Part shown: positions 1 through 11,016 of the stretch, piece by piece
Numbering within the stretch: the first letter of the stretch is position 1
How the letters are laid out: each line of letters begins with the position of its first letter
The notes under the pieces: model-generated
What the model was told of the DNA's origin: nothing
Databases searched by the model: none
Seen by the model: only the letters and a program-made list of their open reading frames with translations
Assembly (NCBI GenBank): GCA_024663395.1
Contig: JANFAH010000024.1
Coordinates: 496,001-560,000 of the forward strand
Source of the DNA: Pisolithus tinctorius
Taxonomy: Eukaryota; Basidiomycota; Agaricomycetes; Boletales; Pisolithaceae
DNA length: 64,000 bases
Direction of reading: 5' to 3'
Position numbers and translations under genes: made by a program

Positions 1-2
1 GA

Positions 3-1322
3 TGGAAGAAAACCTTAGACCTCATATCCCATAACTATGTCTGGCCTGGAATAACCTCCTCTGTCAAGGACTATGTCTTGGCATGCCACTGCTGCCAAAT
101 GGCTAAGAGTTCTAGAGTGCCCCCTGCCAGAAAGCTCCTTCCAAACCCTGTTCCAGAACGCCCTTGGACTGATATCTCGGTTGACTTCATGGAGCTACCT
201 GAGGCACAGGGTTTTGATAATGTTATGGTGGTGGTTGACAGGTTCTCAAAAGAGGTGGTCTTTGCTCCGACCACCAAGAATGTGTCCTTGCTGCAGACTG
301 TGGAACTCTTCCGAGACCATGTGTGGACCCAGCATGGGTTGCCCTCCTCCGTCATTTCTGACTGTGGTCCCCAGTTTGCTAGTGCATTCACCACTGAACT
401 CTGCAAAATGCTTGGAGTCAAACCCAAGCTTTCCACTGCCTTCCACCCCCAGACAGACAGTCAGACAGAACGTCTTAACCAGGATTTACAGCAGTATCTC
501 CACCTCTTTGTCAATGACCAACAGGACTCTTGGCCTTCTTGGCTCAAGGTTGCCCAGTTCTCCCACAATAACAAGTGACAGGAGTCCACCGGCAAGAGTC
601 CCTTCTCGGTCACTCATTCCTACACCCCCAGGATGGGTGTGGAACCCTTCCTTTCCAAGGTGGAGGTGGCTACAGATCATGCCGTTGACCTTGCTAAAGT
701 TTTGGAAGACATGAAGAGGGCCCTGAGTAAAGCTGTGGAACGAATGAAGGTGTCTGCAGATGCAACTCGGTCTGATGCCCCCTCCTACTCTGTTGGTGAC
801 ATGGTCTGGCTGGAAACTTCCCAGATCTCTCTCTCTGGATGCCCTTCTAGAAAGCTCACTGAACGATGGATTGGCCCTTACAAGGTTATTTCACTCAAGC
901 CCAATGTGTTAGAGTTGAAACTCCCCAAAACTCTCAAAATCCATCCAGTTGTTAATGTCTCTTGGGTTAAACCCTACAAGGGACCGCTAGAAGGCCAAAC
1001 CATCACTCACCCCAGACCGGTGGTGGGACATGAAGGTGACAAAGAGTTTGAGATGGACTATGTTGCTGATTCTCGTCTAAAAAGGAACAGACTTGAGTAC
1101 CTCGTTCATTGGAAGGGGTATCATGATGAGGACCATACCTGGGAACCTGATTCTGCCCTGAAGTCTGCCCCTGGTGCTGTCAGGGACTTCCATCATCACC
1201 ACCCTTCTGCCCCTTGTAAACTCCGTGGCATGAACTCCTCCCTTTTCTCCTCTCTTTTCCGACCCCTGGAAAATTTTACCAACACTGTCCCTACCTTCAA
1301 TCACCTGGAAGTTGATTTCTAA
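3..1322 (+). pseudogene. Gypsy pol C-terminus: integrase and chromodomain, one in-frame stop
   Basis: This is the C-terminal part of a Gypsy polyprotein that inserts element cDNA into the genome. The first codons give the end of the HHCC zinc finger (motif CHCCQMAK). The integrase core follows, with VDFMELP for the first Asp, SDCGPQF for the second, and the HPQTDSQTERLNQ stretch with the Glu. One in-frame TGA at 576-578 breaks the core, and the same frame then continues to the true stop at 1320-1322. The tail holds the chromodomain (YLVHWKGYHDEDHTWEP, about 1096-1150), which in the family guides insertion into heterochromatin. The start lies outside the window. The frame is certain; activity is not expected. 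Confidence 0.85.
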
Positions 1323-1333
1323 GGAGGGGATAG

Positions 1334-1700
1334 TGTTACGATACATACTCTTTTCCTTTCTTTCTCTTTCCCTCTCATCTAATCTTTTGGTCTTATCTTA
1401 TCATGAGGACCTGGCCTGAACTCCAGTCTAGACCTCACCTCACCTTTACTGCATGCTCCCCTTCTGGGACATTCCACTCCACTATGATGTCATGGACCTC
1501 ATGTATGCCTCACCGTTACCTCATGTACCTTAGTATAAGTACCCTTGCTCAATCACCCAACTAGCCCTAAGCTAGTTCATTTGGGTCTACGAGTCCTAAA
1601 GCCACCTGCTTCTAAGTTGTCTCCTCTCTTTCTCTTCCTTCTTCTTCTTTTGGTTCTTGGTGCGAACCTACAACAAACCCTGTTGTTAGGTCTCGTCACA
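1334..1700 (+). repeat. 3' LTR of the first Gypsy element
   Basis: The LTR starts TGTTACGA directly after a purine tract and ends TCGTCACA, a near inverted repeat of its start, giving 367 bp. A TATA-like TATAAG lies at 1534-1539. It is unrelated in sequence to the family A LTR at 8255-8989, so it is not the 5' LTR of the gag-pol that follows, although its distance to that gag would be usual. Confidence 0.75.
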
Positions 1701-1776
1701 TTGACTCCCTTCCATTGTTGAACAGTTCCAATCCTTCTCTGCTCGATGTCGCTCTCACACTGAAGGCGAAAGTGCT

Positions 1777-2916
1777 TTGCAAGCTGGTCGCTCCGACCTC
1801 CACCTGACAACCTTCCACACTCTGTCTCCTCATAATCGAGGTGATGGACCTGACCCTGACCCTGATTATCCTGATGGTGATCCCGATGGTGGGGGCAGTG
1901 GTGACAGGGATGTCCCTGAAGACCCAGCTGAGCTGCCAGAGGATCCCCTTGTAGCTCTTGCTAGAGCTGTCCATGTGCTTGTGCAGTCTAGTTTGTGCAC
2001 TGGGGACTCCACTCCAAAAACCAAAGTCCACAAGCCTGACACCTTCGATGGCTCCAACCCTAAGAAACTCCACGAGTTCCTCATACAATGCAAGCTGAAC
2101 TTCCAAGACCACCCTCATGCATTCCACTCCAACAGAGCAAAGGTTACCTTCGCTCAGTCTTATCTTAAGGGAATGGCTCTGGCTTGGTTCGAGCCAGACC
2201 TGCTAAATCCTGACAACTATGACCGCCTGCTCTGGATGGACAACTATCATGAGTTCCTACAAGAGCTCACAACTAATTTCGGTCTGCATGATGCCATAGC
2301 AGATGCCATCCAACAACTCGAGAACCTCACCATGAAAGATGGTTCTCAAATTACCAAATACATCATGGAGTTCAATTGCTGGGCTTTGCAAGTCAAGGAC
2401 TATGGTGTCGGTGCACTCTGCCACCACTTCTATAGTGGACTTCCAGACTGCATCAAAGATGAGATCGCTTGAGTCAGAAAGCCTTCTACCCTCGCACAAC
2501 TCTGCAAACTCACTCAAACCATCGATGCATGTTACTGGGAGTGCAAAGCAGAGATCTCACACACCACCAAGTCCACCTCTGACAAGTCACAGTCTTCCAA
2601 CTCTGACAATAAACCTAAATTGTTGTCCTCCCCCTCCACTCCAAAGTCTGATGCCAAGGGCAAGGGCAAACAGAAAGATCCACCCAAGTCTGACATGCCC
2701 AAGTCCAATATTGCCCATCTTCTGGGCAAGGATGGCAAACTCACCTCTGCTGAATGCCAGTGCAGGATGAAGAACAACCTCTGCCTCTTCTGTGGTGAGG
2801 CTGGCCACTCTGCCAAGGACTGTCCCAAGTCCACCTCCCACACAGCCAAAGCCCGTGCAGCTACAGCTGGAACTCCACCTACTCTGCCCACAGAGAAGGC
2901 AGAGTCAAAAAATTAG
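1777..2916 (+). pseudogene. Gag of Gypsy family A, one in-frame stop
   Basis: Structural protein of the retrotransposon particle. An N-terminal Asp/Pro-rich segment (DPDPDYPDGDPDGG) is followed by the capsid-like region, with FDGSNPKKLHEFL and AKVTFAQSYLKGMALAWFEP. A basic, Ser/Lys-rich linker leads to one CCHC zinc knuckle, CLFCGEAGHSAKDC (about 2784-2825), which binds RNA in the family. TGA at 2470-2472 interrupts the frame (Ala-stop-Val, probably from CGA Arg); the same frame then runs to TAG at 2914-2916. The start is uncertain: the frame is open from about 1705, and 1777 is a TTG codon rather than ATG. Confidence 0.8.
2907..2913 (+). promoter_or_regulatory. Candidate -1 ribosomal frameshift heptamer before the gag stop
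   Basis: The heptamer A AAA AAT sits in the correct phase (TCA AAA AAT TAG), ending at the base before the gag stop. The protease frame is in the -1 phase relative to gag and is open from 2913 until a single TGA. Heptamers of the X XXY YYZ type are the known signal for gag-pol frameshifting. No downstream pseudoknot was worked out. Confidence 0.55.
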
Positions 2917-3587
2917 TCTGCTCCTCCAGGGAGCTCGCACAGCCTGGAGGAAGCATTGATCCCAACTGTGCACAACCAGACATCTGACTCAATGCATCTG
3001 CTCTTTCTAGTCCCAATTCTTTACTTCCGTTTGTAACTCTTCTGGATTATTCTGTTGATACTGTTTCTGTGTTGATCAATTCCAGCTCTTCTCATTGTTT
3101 TGTAGACCTGTCTATAGTCAAAAAATATGCCATTCCTGTTTCCTCTGTTTCTCTGCCAATTCTGCTCCACTTGTTCAATGGTAGTACAAATGCTGTCATT
3201 TCCCAAGAGGTAGATCTTTCCCTCTGCTTTCCTTCTGGCGATGTCAATTCCATTTCATTTTATGTTACTCCATTGGATTCTTCATGTTCGCTGGTATTAG
3301 GACACAACTGGCTCACCCACTTCAATCTGTTGATTGACTGGGTACTGGGCAGTATATCATTCAAACCATCACTACAGGGAATGCTGACACCCAAGGTGCC
3401 TTCATCATCTTCCGCTGCAACCTCCGCTCCAGATCCGACACCCTCTGCTCTGTTTGCAGCTCTGACTGCACCTCTGACAGACTTGCCATGCTCCGCTCCA
3501 CTTGTCTCACTCATCAATGCTGCTGCATATGTCAGAGCCTGTGCTCTCCCTGGCTCTAGGACAGTTCTGCTTACAACTCTCCACTGA
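2913..3587 (+). pseudogene. Retropepsin part of family A pol, active site lost
   Basis: Aspartic protease that matures the polyprotein. The frame is -1 to gag. The usual active-site D-S/T-G is read here as L-I-N-S-S-S at about 3075-3092, so Asp became Asn and Gly became Ser. Both are G to A changes following a C, that is, decayed CpG sites. The later LGHNWLTHFN motif is clear. A TGA occurs upstream (about 2985, in DI-stop-LNASAL). A one-base insertion near 3564 moves the frame into that of RT. The protease is inactive by sequence. Confidence 0.75.
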
Positions 3588-4968
3588 TGATGTGAAGCTT
3601 CATGCATCCTCTGCTTCTTCTCTGCCTCCTGACCTCTCTTCAGTCCCTCCTGAGTATCATGAGTTTGCTGATGTCTTTAGTAAAGACAAGGCTATGGAAC
3701 TTCCACCACACCAATTGTTTGATCTCAAGATTGATCTCAAGGAAGGAGCTTCTCCACCCATTGGTACAATCTACTCTCTTTCTCTGCCAGAGCTTGAGGC
3801 TCTCTGCACCTTCATTGACGAGCATCTTGGCTATGGTTTCATCAAACAATCCACCTCCACTCACAGTGCCCCTGTCCTCTTTGTAAAAAAGAAGGACAGT
3901 TCACTCTGCCTCTGTGTAGACTATCAAGGACTCAACAAAATCATGAAAAAAGATCACTATCCACTGCCACTCATCTCCAACCTACTCGACTCTCCAAGCC
4001 ACACTAAAGTCTACACCAAGATTGACCTCCACCATGCCTATCATCTGGTCCGCATTGCAGATGGAGATGAATGGAAAACAGCATTCTGCACTTGTTATGG
4101 TTCTTACGAGTGGCAGGTAATGCCATTTGGTCTGACTAATGCGCCTGCGGCCTTCCAGCGATTTGTTAATAGCATCTTTGCAGACATGCTCAATGTCTGC
4201 ATTGTGGTATACCTTGATGACATCTCAATTTACTCACAGAACATGGAGTTGCACCATGAACATGTAAAAGAGGTACTCTGCCACCTTCAAAAGCATGGTC
4301 TTTATGCCAAGCCAGAGAAGTGCAAGTTTCACTCCGACTCCATTGAGTACCTCAGTTATGTTCTTTCTCCCTCCAGTCTCACCATGTCTGCTGAGAAGGT
4401 TCAGGCAGTCCACGACTGGCCTGAACTGCAGAAGGTGCAAGATATCCAGTCTTTCCTTGGTTTCACAAACTTCTACAGACGATTCATTAATAACTACTCC
4501 AACATTGTTGTTCCACTCACTTGCCTCATGCGAAAGGGTGCTCCTTGGAACTTTTCCAAGGAGTGCCACTCCACTTTCCTCCACCTGAAGGATGCCTTCA
4601 GCTCCACTCCTGTTCTCACTCACTGGGTTCCTGATGCTCCACTTACAGTTGAAACCAATGCCTCCGACTATGCCATTGCTGGCATTTTGTCGATCACCTG
4701 CTCCAACAGTGAACTCCACCCAGTCGCTTTCTACTCGCGCACCATGACCACACCAGAACTCAACTATGATACCCATGACAAGGAGCTGTTGGCTATCTTC
4801 AAGGCCTTCTGCCATTGGCGTCATTACCTAGAAGGTTCCACCTTACCTGTCGATGTGGTGACGGACCACAAAAACCTTGAGTATTTTTCCACCTCTAAGG
4901 TTCTCACTTGTCGACAGGCCCGCTGGTCAGAGTACCTTTTGCAGTTTAATCTTTCCATCTGCTTCTGA
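3565..4968 (+). pseudogene. Reverse transcriptase and RNase H of family A pol
   Basis: RT copies element RNA into DNA; RNase H removes the RNA strand. Read here: FADVFSKDKA upstream of RT, then VKKKDSSLCLCVDYQGLNK, IDLHHAYHLVRI, MPFGLTNAPAAFQRF and the catalytic YLDD (about 4212-4223), all in RT. VLTHWVPDAPLTVETNASDY follows, where the first RNase H Asp reads Asn (decayed CpG), and then DKELLAIF and TDHKNLEYF. The frame ends with TGA at 4966-4968 in place of an Arg codon and continues in phase. RT motifs remain intact, but the protein as a whole is broken. Confidence 0.88.
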
Positions 4969-6378
4969 CCTGGCCACTTAGGAACCAAACCCAATGCACT
5001 TATGCAATGTTGGGACATCTATCCAAAAGGGGGGGATAGGGACTACATGCAGGTAAATCCTCACAATCTCCGCCCTATGTTTACACAGGAGCAACTTGTG
5101 TCATCCTTCTGTACCACCACCCTTGTGGCACCTGTACTCTGCACCGCCATGGTCTTCGATGTTGAGTGCTTGCACTCTGACATCATCTCTGCCCTACCAT
5201 CTGACCCTGTCTCTGCCAGCCATCTTCCAACTCTGACTAAGCCTCAGTGGTCCCTGGACTCCGACAGTCTACTCCACCTTGACAGTCATATCTTTGTCCC
5301 TGACTTTGATGACCTCTGCCTTTGAGTGCTTCGATTCAAGCATGATCATCCTCTAGCAGGCCATTTCAGGCAAAACCACACCCTAGAACTCGTCTGCAGG
5401 GACTATGTGTGGCCTAACCTCCGCTCTGATGTGAAAGAATATGTCAGGTCTTGCACTGCCTGTGGATGGAGCAAAACTCCATGCCACTGCCCTTATGGTC
5501 TACTGAAGCAGCTCCCTGTCCCAGAGAGACCTTGAAACTCCATCTCCATGGACTTCATTGAACACCTCCCAAACTCTGATGGCTACTCCACCATACTTGT
5601 GGTAGTGGACTGCCTCTCAAAACAAGTGGTGTTCATCCCCACCCATGACTCCATCACCTCCGCCGAACTCGCTAAACTCTTCCTAACCCATGTCTTCTCC
5701 AAGCATGGAGTGCCAGCTAATGTCACCTCTGACAGAGGTCCTGAGTTCGTCTCACACTTCTTCTGCTCTCTAGGAAAAGCCCTTGATATGTGTCTTCACT
5801 TCACTTTGGGCTACCACCTGGAAGGCGATGGCCAGACTGAGCGAACGAACCAGACCCTCGAGCAGTACCTTCGTGTCTACTGTAACTACCAACAAGACAA
5901 TTGGGCTGAGCTGTTACCTCTAGTGGAGTTCACTTTCAACAATGCACCAAGTGCAACTACTGGAGTCTCTCCCTTCTTCACTAACAAGGGATACCATCCA
6001 AACCTGTCTGTGGTCCCTGACCAAGACTTCACTTCTCCAAGGGCTCATGACTATGTCGTCAAGCTCTCTGCCCTTCATGATTTCCTCTGCTCTGAAATGT
6101 CCACTGCTCAACAGCACTACCAGGGTCCAGCAGATGCTAAATGCATACCTCCACCTGAATTCAAGGTCAGAGAACAGGCCTACATCAAAGCCAAGTACTT
6201 CCACTCCACTTGTCCTTCGGAAAAACTCTCCAAAAAGTACTTAGGTCCATTCACCATCTTGGCCAGGCCAGGTATGCATTCTGTCACCCTTAAGCTCCCT
6301 GACTCTATGCACTTGGTACATCCAGTGTTCCATGTCTCGCAACTGGAAGCCACAGCAGCTAACCCTTTCCCAAATTGA
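4969..6378 (+). pseudogene. Connection domain and integrase of family A pol
   Basis: Continuation of the RT frame. It includes a Leu/Asp-rich linker, the zinc-binding region HPLAGHF...CTACGWSKTPC (about 5344-5490), and the integrase core with SMDFIEHLP, SDRGPEFVSHF and the Glu-containing GQTERTNQTLEQYL. The segment after the core includes KYFHSTCPSEKLSKKYLGPF. In-frame stops are TGA at 5323, 5533 and 6376. Those at 5323 and 6376 fit CGA to TGA. The one at 5533 replaces a Trp codon (copy B reads PWK there), so it is not a CpG change. Codons that read Arg in copy C often read Cys here. Confidence 0.85.
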
Positions 6379-6633
6379 CAACAACCTCTGCCTCTGCCAG
6401 TGGATGTCGATGGTGACCTTGAGTACAAAGTATCAGAGATACTCAACTCTAAGGTGGACCGCCGTCACTGCCATTGTCAGCTCTTGTATCTAGTCTGCTG
6501 GGCTGGTTACGAGAACACCGATGAAGAAACCTCTTGGTTGCTTGCAACTGAGCTAGATCATGCTTCTGACATAGTGTCCGCTTTCCATGAATGCTATCCA
6601 CATACACCTGGCCTGTACCAACCTCTGCCATAA
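6379..6633 (+). pseudogene. Chromodomain end of family A pol
   Basis: C-terminal chromodomain of the polyprotein: VDVDGDLEYKVSEILNSKVD, then LLYLVCWAGYENTDEETSWLL, and a natural TAA stop at 6631-6633. Copy C has Arg where this copy has Cys in LV(C/R)WAGYE, Asp where it has Asn in ILNSK, and Glu where it has Lys in EYKVSE. Each is a CpG transition. The adjoining sequence to about 6830 holds an A-rich tract (about 6788-6825) between the two convergent genes. Confidence 0.85.
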
Positions 6634-6829
6634 TACTCCACCTACATAATCCTCCTCTGCAGGCCAACTCCGCCTCTTACTGAACTACCTTAAGTACTTT
6701 AGAATTTTTCTCTGCTTATCTGTTTCACTTCTCAGAGTTGCAAACAAAATCACAAGTCTATTTCGTAGTAGTACAAAATATACAAACTAAAGAAAGAAAA
6801 AAAAAAAAAAAAAGAAAAACAAAACTACT

Positions 6830-8061
6830 CTACTCTTCCATCACTGTTTCTCCACCACCCTCCTGTTCTTCTCCACTGTCCTGCTCTCCTCTGACTTCTC
6901 CCTCTTCCTTGTTATCCCCCTTCACACCTTCATCTGCCTCCTCTTGCTGTTTCTCTGCTGCCTCCGGCTGAGGCCTCTTCCAACTGCTGCCTGTGTGCTC
7001 AAGCTCAGCCATCCTGGCCTCTCACACATCCTCCCTCCTCCTCATCTCCACCCACTCTGCCCAGGTGCAGTACAGTGCCCACTAGTCAGCTGTCCACTCT
7101 GCAGCCACTGCCATCTGCTCTGCTGCCTCTGCCATCCTCTCGAAGGCCAGCACAGCGGTCTCATGTGCTTCAGCCTGCTTCTCCATGGCCTGCAGCTGCC
7201 GCTCCCACTCCCACTCTGCCCACCATGTGTGGACTCTTGCACCAGAAGGACCCTTGAGCAGGGTTGCTGGTTTGTCTTCCTCTCCGCTGGCCTCCCACTT
7301 GTCATCTGCCTCTTCCATTTCTGTCGCTCTCTCCTTCCCCTTCCCTTGCAGTACCTTCTTCTTCTCCCCTCAGGAGCTCCCTGTCCCCACTCTCTTCTGC
7401 AATGGCCCCACCACTGCATCCTCCCTTGTCCAACTACATACCTTTTTCTTCTTGTGACAGGGCACACAGGCCCTGGTCTTGCCTTGTCCTGGCTTGCACT
7501 GCCCTGCAGTCAGGCTTGCTACACAGCAAGTGCAGGGGGGCTGCCTGGTAGCGGTGACCACCACAGAGGCCCCAGGGACCTTCTGGGTGGTGTTGATGTC
7601 ATACACCATGCTGGTTAACCTAAAATGGAATAAGGTCAAAAAAAAAAAAAAAAAGGGTCAGTTCCGCCTGACTTGCAGTGGTCTGCTGCTCACCTCTGCG
7701 CGGCCTCGTCCCACCTGGCCTGGGCCCTCTCTTGAGAGGCTCCCTGCCCCCGTCTCCCTGCCCCCTCCTCTGCCACCTTCTGCCTTTGAGCCTCCTCTTC
7801 CTCCTCTGCTCTCTTCCTCTGCTCCACCTCCAGTCTCTCCTCCTCCACCTTCTGCCTCTTGGCCTCCTCACACTTGGCCTTGCACACTCTCTCCCTCCAC
7901 TCGACCTCCTCTTGTTGGTGTGCCTTCTCCACAGACTTCTCTTGCTCAGTGTCAGTGGAGTTGTCGGTCAGAATGACCAGCTCTTCATCTGCTACTTGGG
8001 AGTAGTCGTGGATGTGGCCAGGGGTTGGTTGGGGGGTCTTGCTCTGGCACTGGGAAGGCAT
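6830..8061 (-). pseudogene. Antisense two-exon gene of family A, decayed copy
   Basis: Decayed copy of the gene intact at 59915-61161, on the strand opposite to pol and convergent with it. Exon 1 (8061 to 7694) keeps the charged coiled coil (EEERLEVEQRKRAEEEEE). The intron is at about 7693-7620, with a long T tract before its acceptor. Exon 2 keeps VYDINTTQKVPGASVVV and the Cys cluster CTCCVASLTAGQC...CVPC, then WWAEWEWERQLQAMEKQ and an acidic end (MEE-stop). Frameshifts divide exon 2 into overlapping frames. It lies between pol and the 3' LTR, as in copies B and C. Confidence 0.7.
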
Positions 8062-8254
8062 GATGATGGGAGGAAAGGACAAAGGTTCAGAACCCTAACA
8101 TGTGTCTTTAAGCGGTACTTCAAACTCCGATGCAGCTCCACCACGGCTAAAGCCATTATCCTCAAGGCATCAAAGTAATTTCAAATGATCAACTCATGTT
8201 GATCTCATCCTGTACATGCAGCCTTCAGGGGTTCAGGCCCTAAGGGGGGGGCAC

Positions 8255-8989
8255 TGTCATAACCATGCATTCACTCTAGGTCTTTACTCACTCTGCACCC
8301 TCTTCCACTGGTCATTTGCTCATTCCGCACCAACTCTGCCCACCCTCTATTGTCTACAAACCATCTCCACTCCGACTGCTGTCAGACTTGTGTTGTTCTC
8401 CTACCAGGCTGAGCAGACTGTTCTCTGAGTGGTCATGTGACTACCTTCAGACCTCTCCTTGACAGCATGCAGTCAGGTACTCCACAGTGTGCACACCACA
8501 TGGTCCAGCACCTGGACTGTTTCCTTTTTTGGATGTTCTATGATACCTGTTCATATGTCCTCTGTCTACCCTTCATTCATTGTCTAGGAAGTTTTTACTT
8601 GAAAATTTCTGGGTCTCCATATGTCAGTTCCAATTCTGGTTACTGTACCTCTGTAAAAGTATAAAAGCATGTATCGTACTCTGCTGTTCTTCAGTACAAA
8701 TATCAACTTAGTTCCTACTCCTTCTATCTCTGACCTCTGTCTGTCAGAGTTACCTCCAACTCTCTGTCTGTACTCTCCCTCTGAAATATGAGGGCTGAGA
8801 TCATGCACGGGGGTAGTGCACAAGCTAAACCCGACGCCCTCACTCTGCTCTGCCCTTGCTTTGGCAGTCTTCATCCCTGCCAACACTCTGCTAGTCAGAG
8901 TTCTGTTCCTGTGTGTTGGACTTGCTTCCAGACCCTCCTCTAGGCCTTATATAGTGTCAGAGTTGGTTGGAGTAGGCCTGGACTTGACA
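8255..8989 (+). repeat. 3' LTR of family A copy A
   Basis: The LTR starts TGTCATAACC directly after a G-rich tract and ends CTTGACA, so the termini TGTCA/TGACA are inverted; length is 735 bp. A TATA box TATAAAAG lies at 8660-8667. The same LTR recurs at 8990-9513, 12997-13385, 16401-17114, 29333-29898 and 59007-59720. Confidence 0.88.
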
Positions 8990-9513
8990 CCTTGCACAAT
9001 CTCAGCCCTTGTATTTCAGAGGGAGAGCACAGATGGAAAGTCAGAGGTAACTCCAACAGGCAGAAGATGGAGACAGAGGGAGTAGGAACTAAGTTGATAT
9101 TCATACTGAAGAACAGCAGAGTACAATACATGCTTTTATACTACTATGGAGGTACAGTAACCAGAATCAGAACTGACATACAGAGACTCATAAATTTTCA
9201 AGTAAAACTTCCTAGACAATGAATGAAGGGTAGATGGAGGACATATGAACAGGTAACATTGAACATCCCAAAAAGGAAACAGTCCAGGCACTGAACCATG
9301 TGGTGTGTGCCCTGCAGAGTACCTGACTGCACACTGTCAGGGAGAAGTCTGAAGGGTAGTCACATGACTCCTCAGAGAATGGTCCATGCAGTCCAGTAGG
9401 AGAGCAATACAAGTCTGACAGAAGGTGGGTGGAGTTGGTGTGGAGTAAGCAAACAACTGGCAGAAACAGGTGTGGAGTGAGTGAGGACCCAGAATGAATG
9501 CACAGTCATGACA
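8990..9513 (-). repeat. 3' LTR remnant of copy B
   Basis: Reverse complement of the family A LTR, complete at its TGTCA end (CATGACA ends at 9513) but lacking about 200 bp at its other end. It abuts the opposite-strand LTR of copy A at 8989/8990. Next to it the G-rich tract normally found beside the 3' LTR is deleted. Confidence 0.82.
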
Positions 9514-9646
9514 GTTGATCATTTTGAAATTGTTTGATGCCTTGAGGGCCACAGTTTGGCTGTGGTGGAGCTCTGTCAGAGTTTGAAGAGCCACTTAAAA
9601 ACATGCATTAGGGCACAGAAACTTCATACTTTCTTCCCCCATCATC

Positions 9647-10842
9647 ATGTCCTTCCAACATGAGAACACAACCCCCCAGCCAACCCCAGCCACTCCCACA
9701 ACTACTCCCAAGTCATGGATGATGCATTGGTCATCCTTACTGATGACTCAACTGACACTGAGCAAGAGAAGAATGTGGAGAAGGCTCATCAGTGGGAGGA
9801 GGCAGAGCAGAAAGAGAGGAAGCATGAGGTGGAGCATAAGGCCAAATGACAAAAGGTGGAGGAGGTGCAACTGGAAGCAGAGCAGAGGCAGAGAGAGGAG
9901 GAAGAAGCACAGAGGAAAAAGGTGGTGGAGGAAGAGGCAGAGAGGCAGAGGCAGAGGCAGAGAGCCTCAGAGGAGAGGGCCCAAGCCAAGTGGGACAAGG
10001 CCACCCAAAGGTAAGTGGTGGAGTACTACAAGTCAGGCAGAACTGACTTGTAAGTGAACCCTTACAGGTTATGTGGTGTGGTGTACAATGTCAACACTGC
10101 CCAGAGGGTCCCTGGTACCTCTGTGGTGGTCACCACTCCCAGGAGGGCCCCATGCACCCACTGTATAGTGGGTCAAATGGCAGGCCAATGTGAGGAGGGA
10201 TCAGGGAAGACCAGGGCCTGCATGCCCTGCCAAAACAAAATGAAGACATGTAGCTGGATGAAGGAGGGCATGGTGGCAGGACCATCATGAAAATGAGCAG
10301 GGACAGGGAGTTCCCAAGGGGAGAAGAAGAAAAGACTGTGAGGGAAAGGAAAGGCAAAGGCAGACAACAAGTGGGAGGTGGGTGAAGAGGATGAGGAGGA
10401 GCCAGCAATGTGACATGAGGGACCCACAAGGGTGGGGGTCTCTTCCTGGTGGGTGGAGTGGGAGTGGGAGTGGGAGCTGCAAGCTGTGGAGAGGTATGTG
10501 GAAGTGCATGAGAGGGCCATGATGGCCTTTGAGAGAATGGCAGAGGCTGCAGAGTGGATGGTGGAGGCTGCAGAGTGGACAGCTGAGGAGTGGGGGGTGT
10601 ATTGTGCATGAGTGAAGTGGGCAGAGATGAGGAGGAAGGAGGATGTGTGTGAGGCCAGGGTAGCTGAGTTTGAGTGTGCAGAAGGAGGTTGGAAGAGGAC
10701 ACAGGAGGAGGTGGCAGAGGACAAGAACAAGGAGGTGGATGAAGGTGTGGAGGGGGATAAGGAGGAAGAAGAGGAAGTTGGAGAAGGGCAGGGAGGCAGA
10801 GAAGAGCAGGAGGGTGACAGAGAACAGAGGATGGAGGAGTAG
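9647..10842 (+). pseudogene. Antisense two-exon gene of family A, copy B
   Basis: Decayed homologue of 59915-61161. ATG at 9647 (MSFQHENTTPQPTPA) opens an exon with the Glu/Arg-rich coiled coil in shifted frames. The intron is shortened (about 10011-10068). Exon 2 shows VVYNVNTAQRVPGTSVVV and CTHCIVGQMAGQCEEGSGK, so the six-Cys spacing is retained, and then TGA where copy C continues. The acidic tail ends at 10842 (MEE-stop). The gene is convergent with pol of this copy and is broken by stops and frameshifts. Confidence 0.65.
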
Positions 10843-11016
10843 TGTAGTTTTCTTTTTCTTTTTAGTTTGTATTCTTGTACTACTATGGAATAGACTTGTG
10901 ATTTTACTTGTGATTCTGAGAAGTGAGATGGACAAGTGGAGAAAATTCTAAAGTACTTAAGGTAGTTTGGTAAGGGGCAGAGTTGGCCCATGGAGGAAGG
11001 TTATGTGGGCAGAGTA

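Larger units (their letters stand above)
1..1700 (+). mobile_element. Ty3/Gypsy LTR retrotransposon, 3' part (window-truncated)
   Basis: The 3' portion of a Gypsy element runs in from the left edge. It contains integrase, a chromodomain, a purine-rich tract (about 1321-1333) and a 3' LTR at 1334-1700. The integrase-then-chromodomain order is that of chromodomain-bearing Gypsy elements. No target-site duplication can be tested because the 5' end lies outside the window. Confidence 0.85.
1701..8989 (+). mobile_element. Gypsy family A, copy A (5' LTR missing)
   Basis: From left to right: gag (1777-2916), a -1 slippery site, protease, RT-RNase H, integrase, chromodomain (to 6633), a gene antisense to pol (8061-6830), a polypurine tract (about 8241-8249) and the 3' LTR (8255-8989). 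No 5' LTR of this family precedes gag, so the copy is 5'-truncated or was cut by the neighbouring Gypsy LTR. The copy is CpG-poor, and its coding frames carry several TGA stops. Confidence 0.85.

Noticed and set aside
1334..1777. LTR 1334-1700 as the 5' LTR of the gag-pol at 1777-6633
   Set aside because: Spacing would suit, but the 3' LTR of that gag-pol (8255-8989) is unrelated in sequence and length; the LTR fits the upstream element, whose purine tract directly precedes it.
7642..7656. Poly-A tract as a sign of a retroposed mRNA
   Set aside because: It is the complement of the T tract inside the intron of the antisense gene of copy A.
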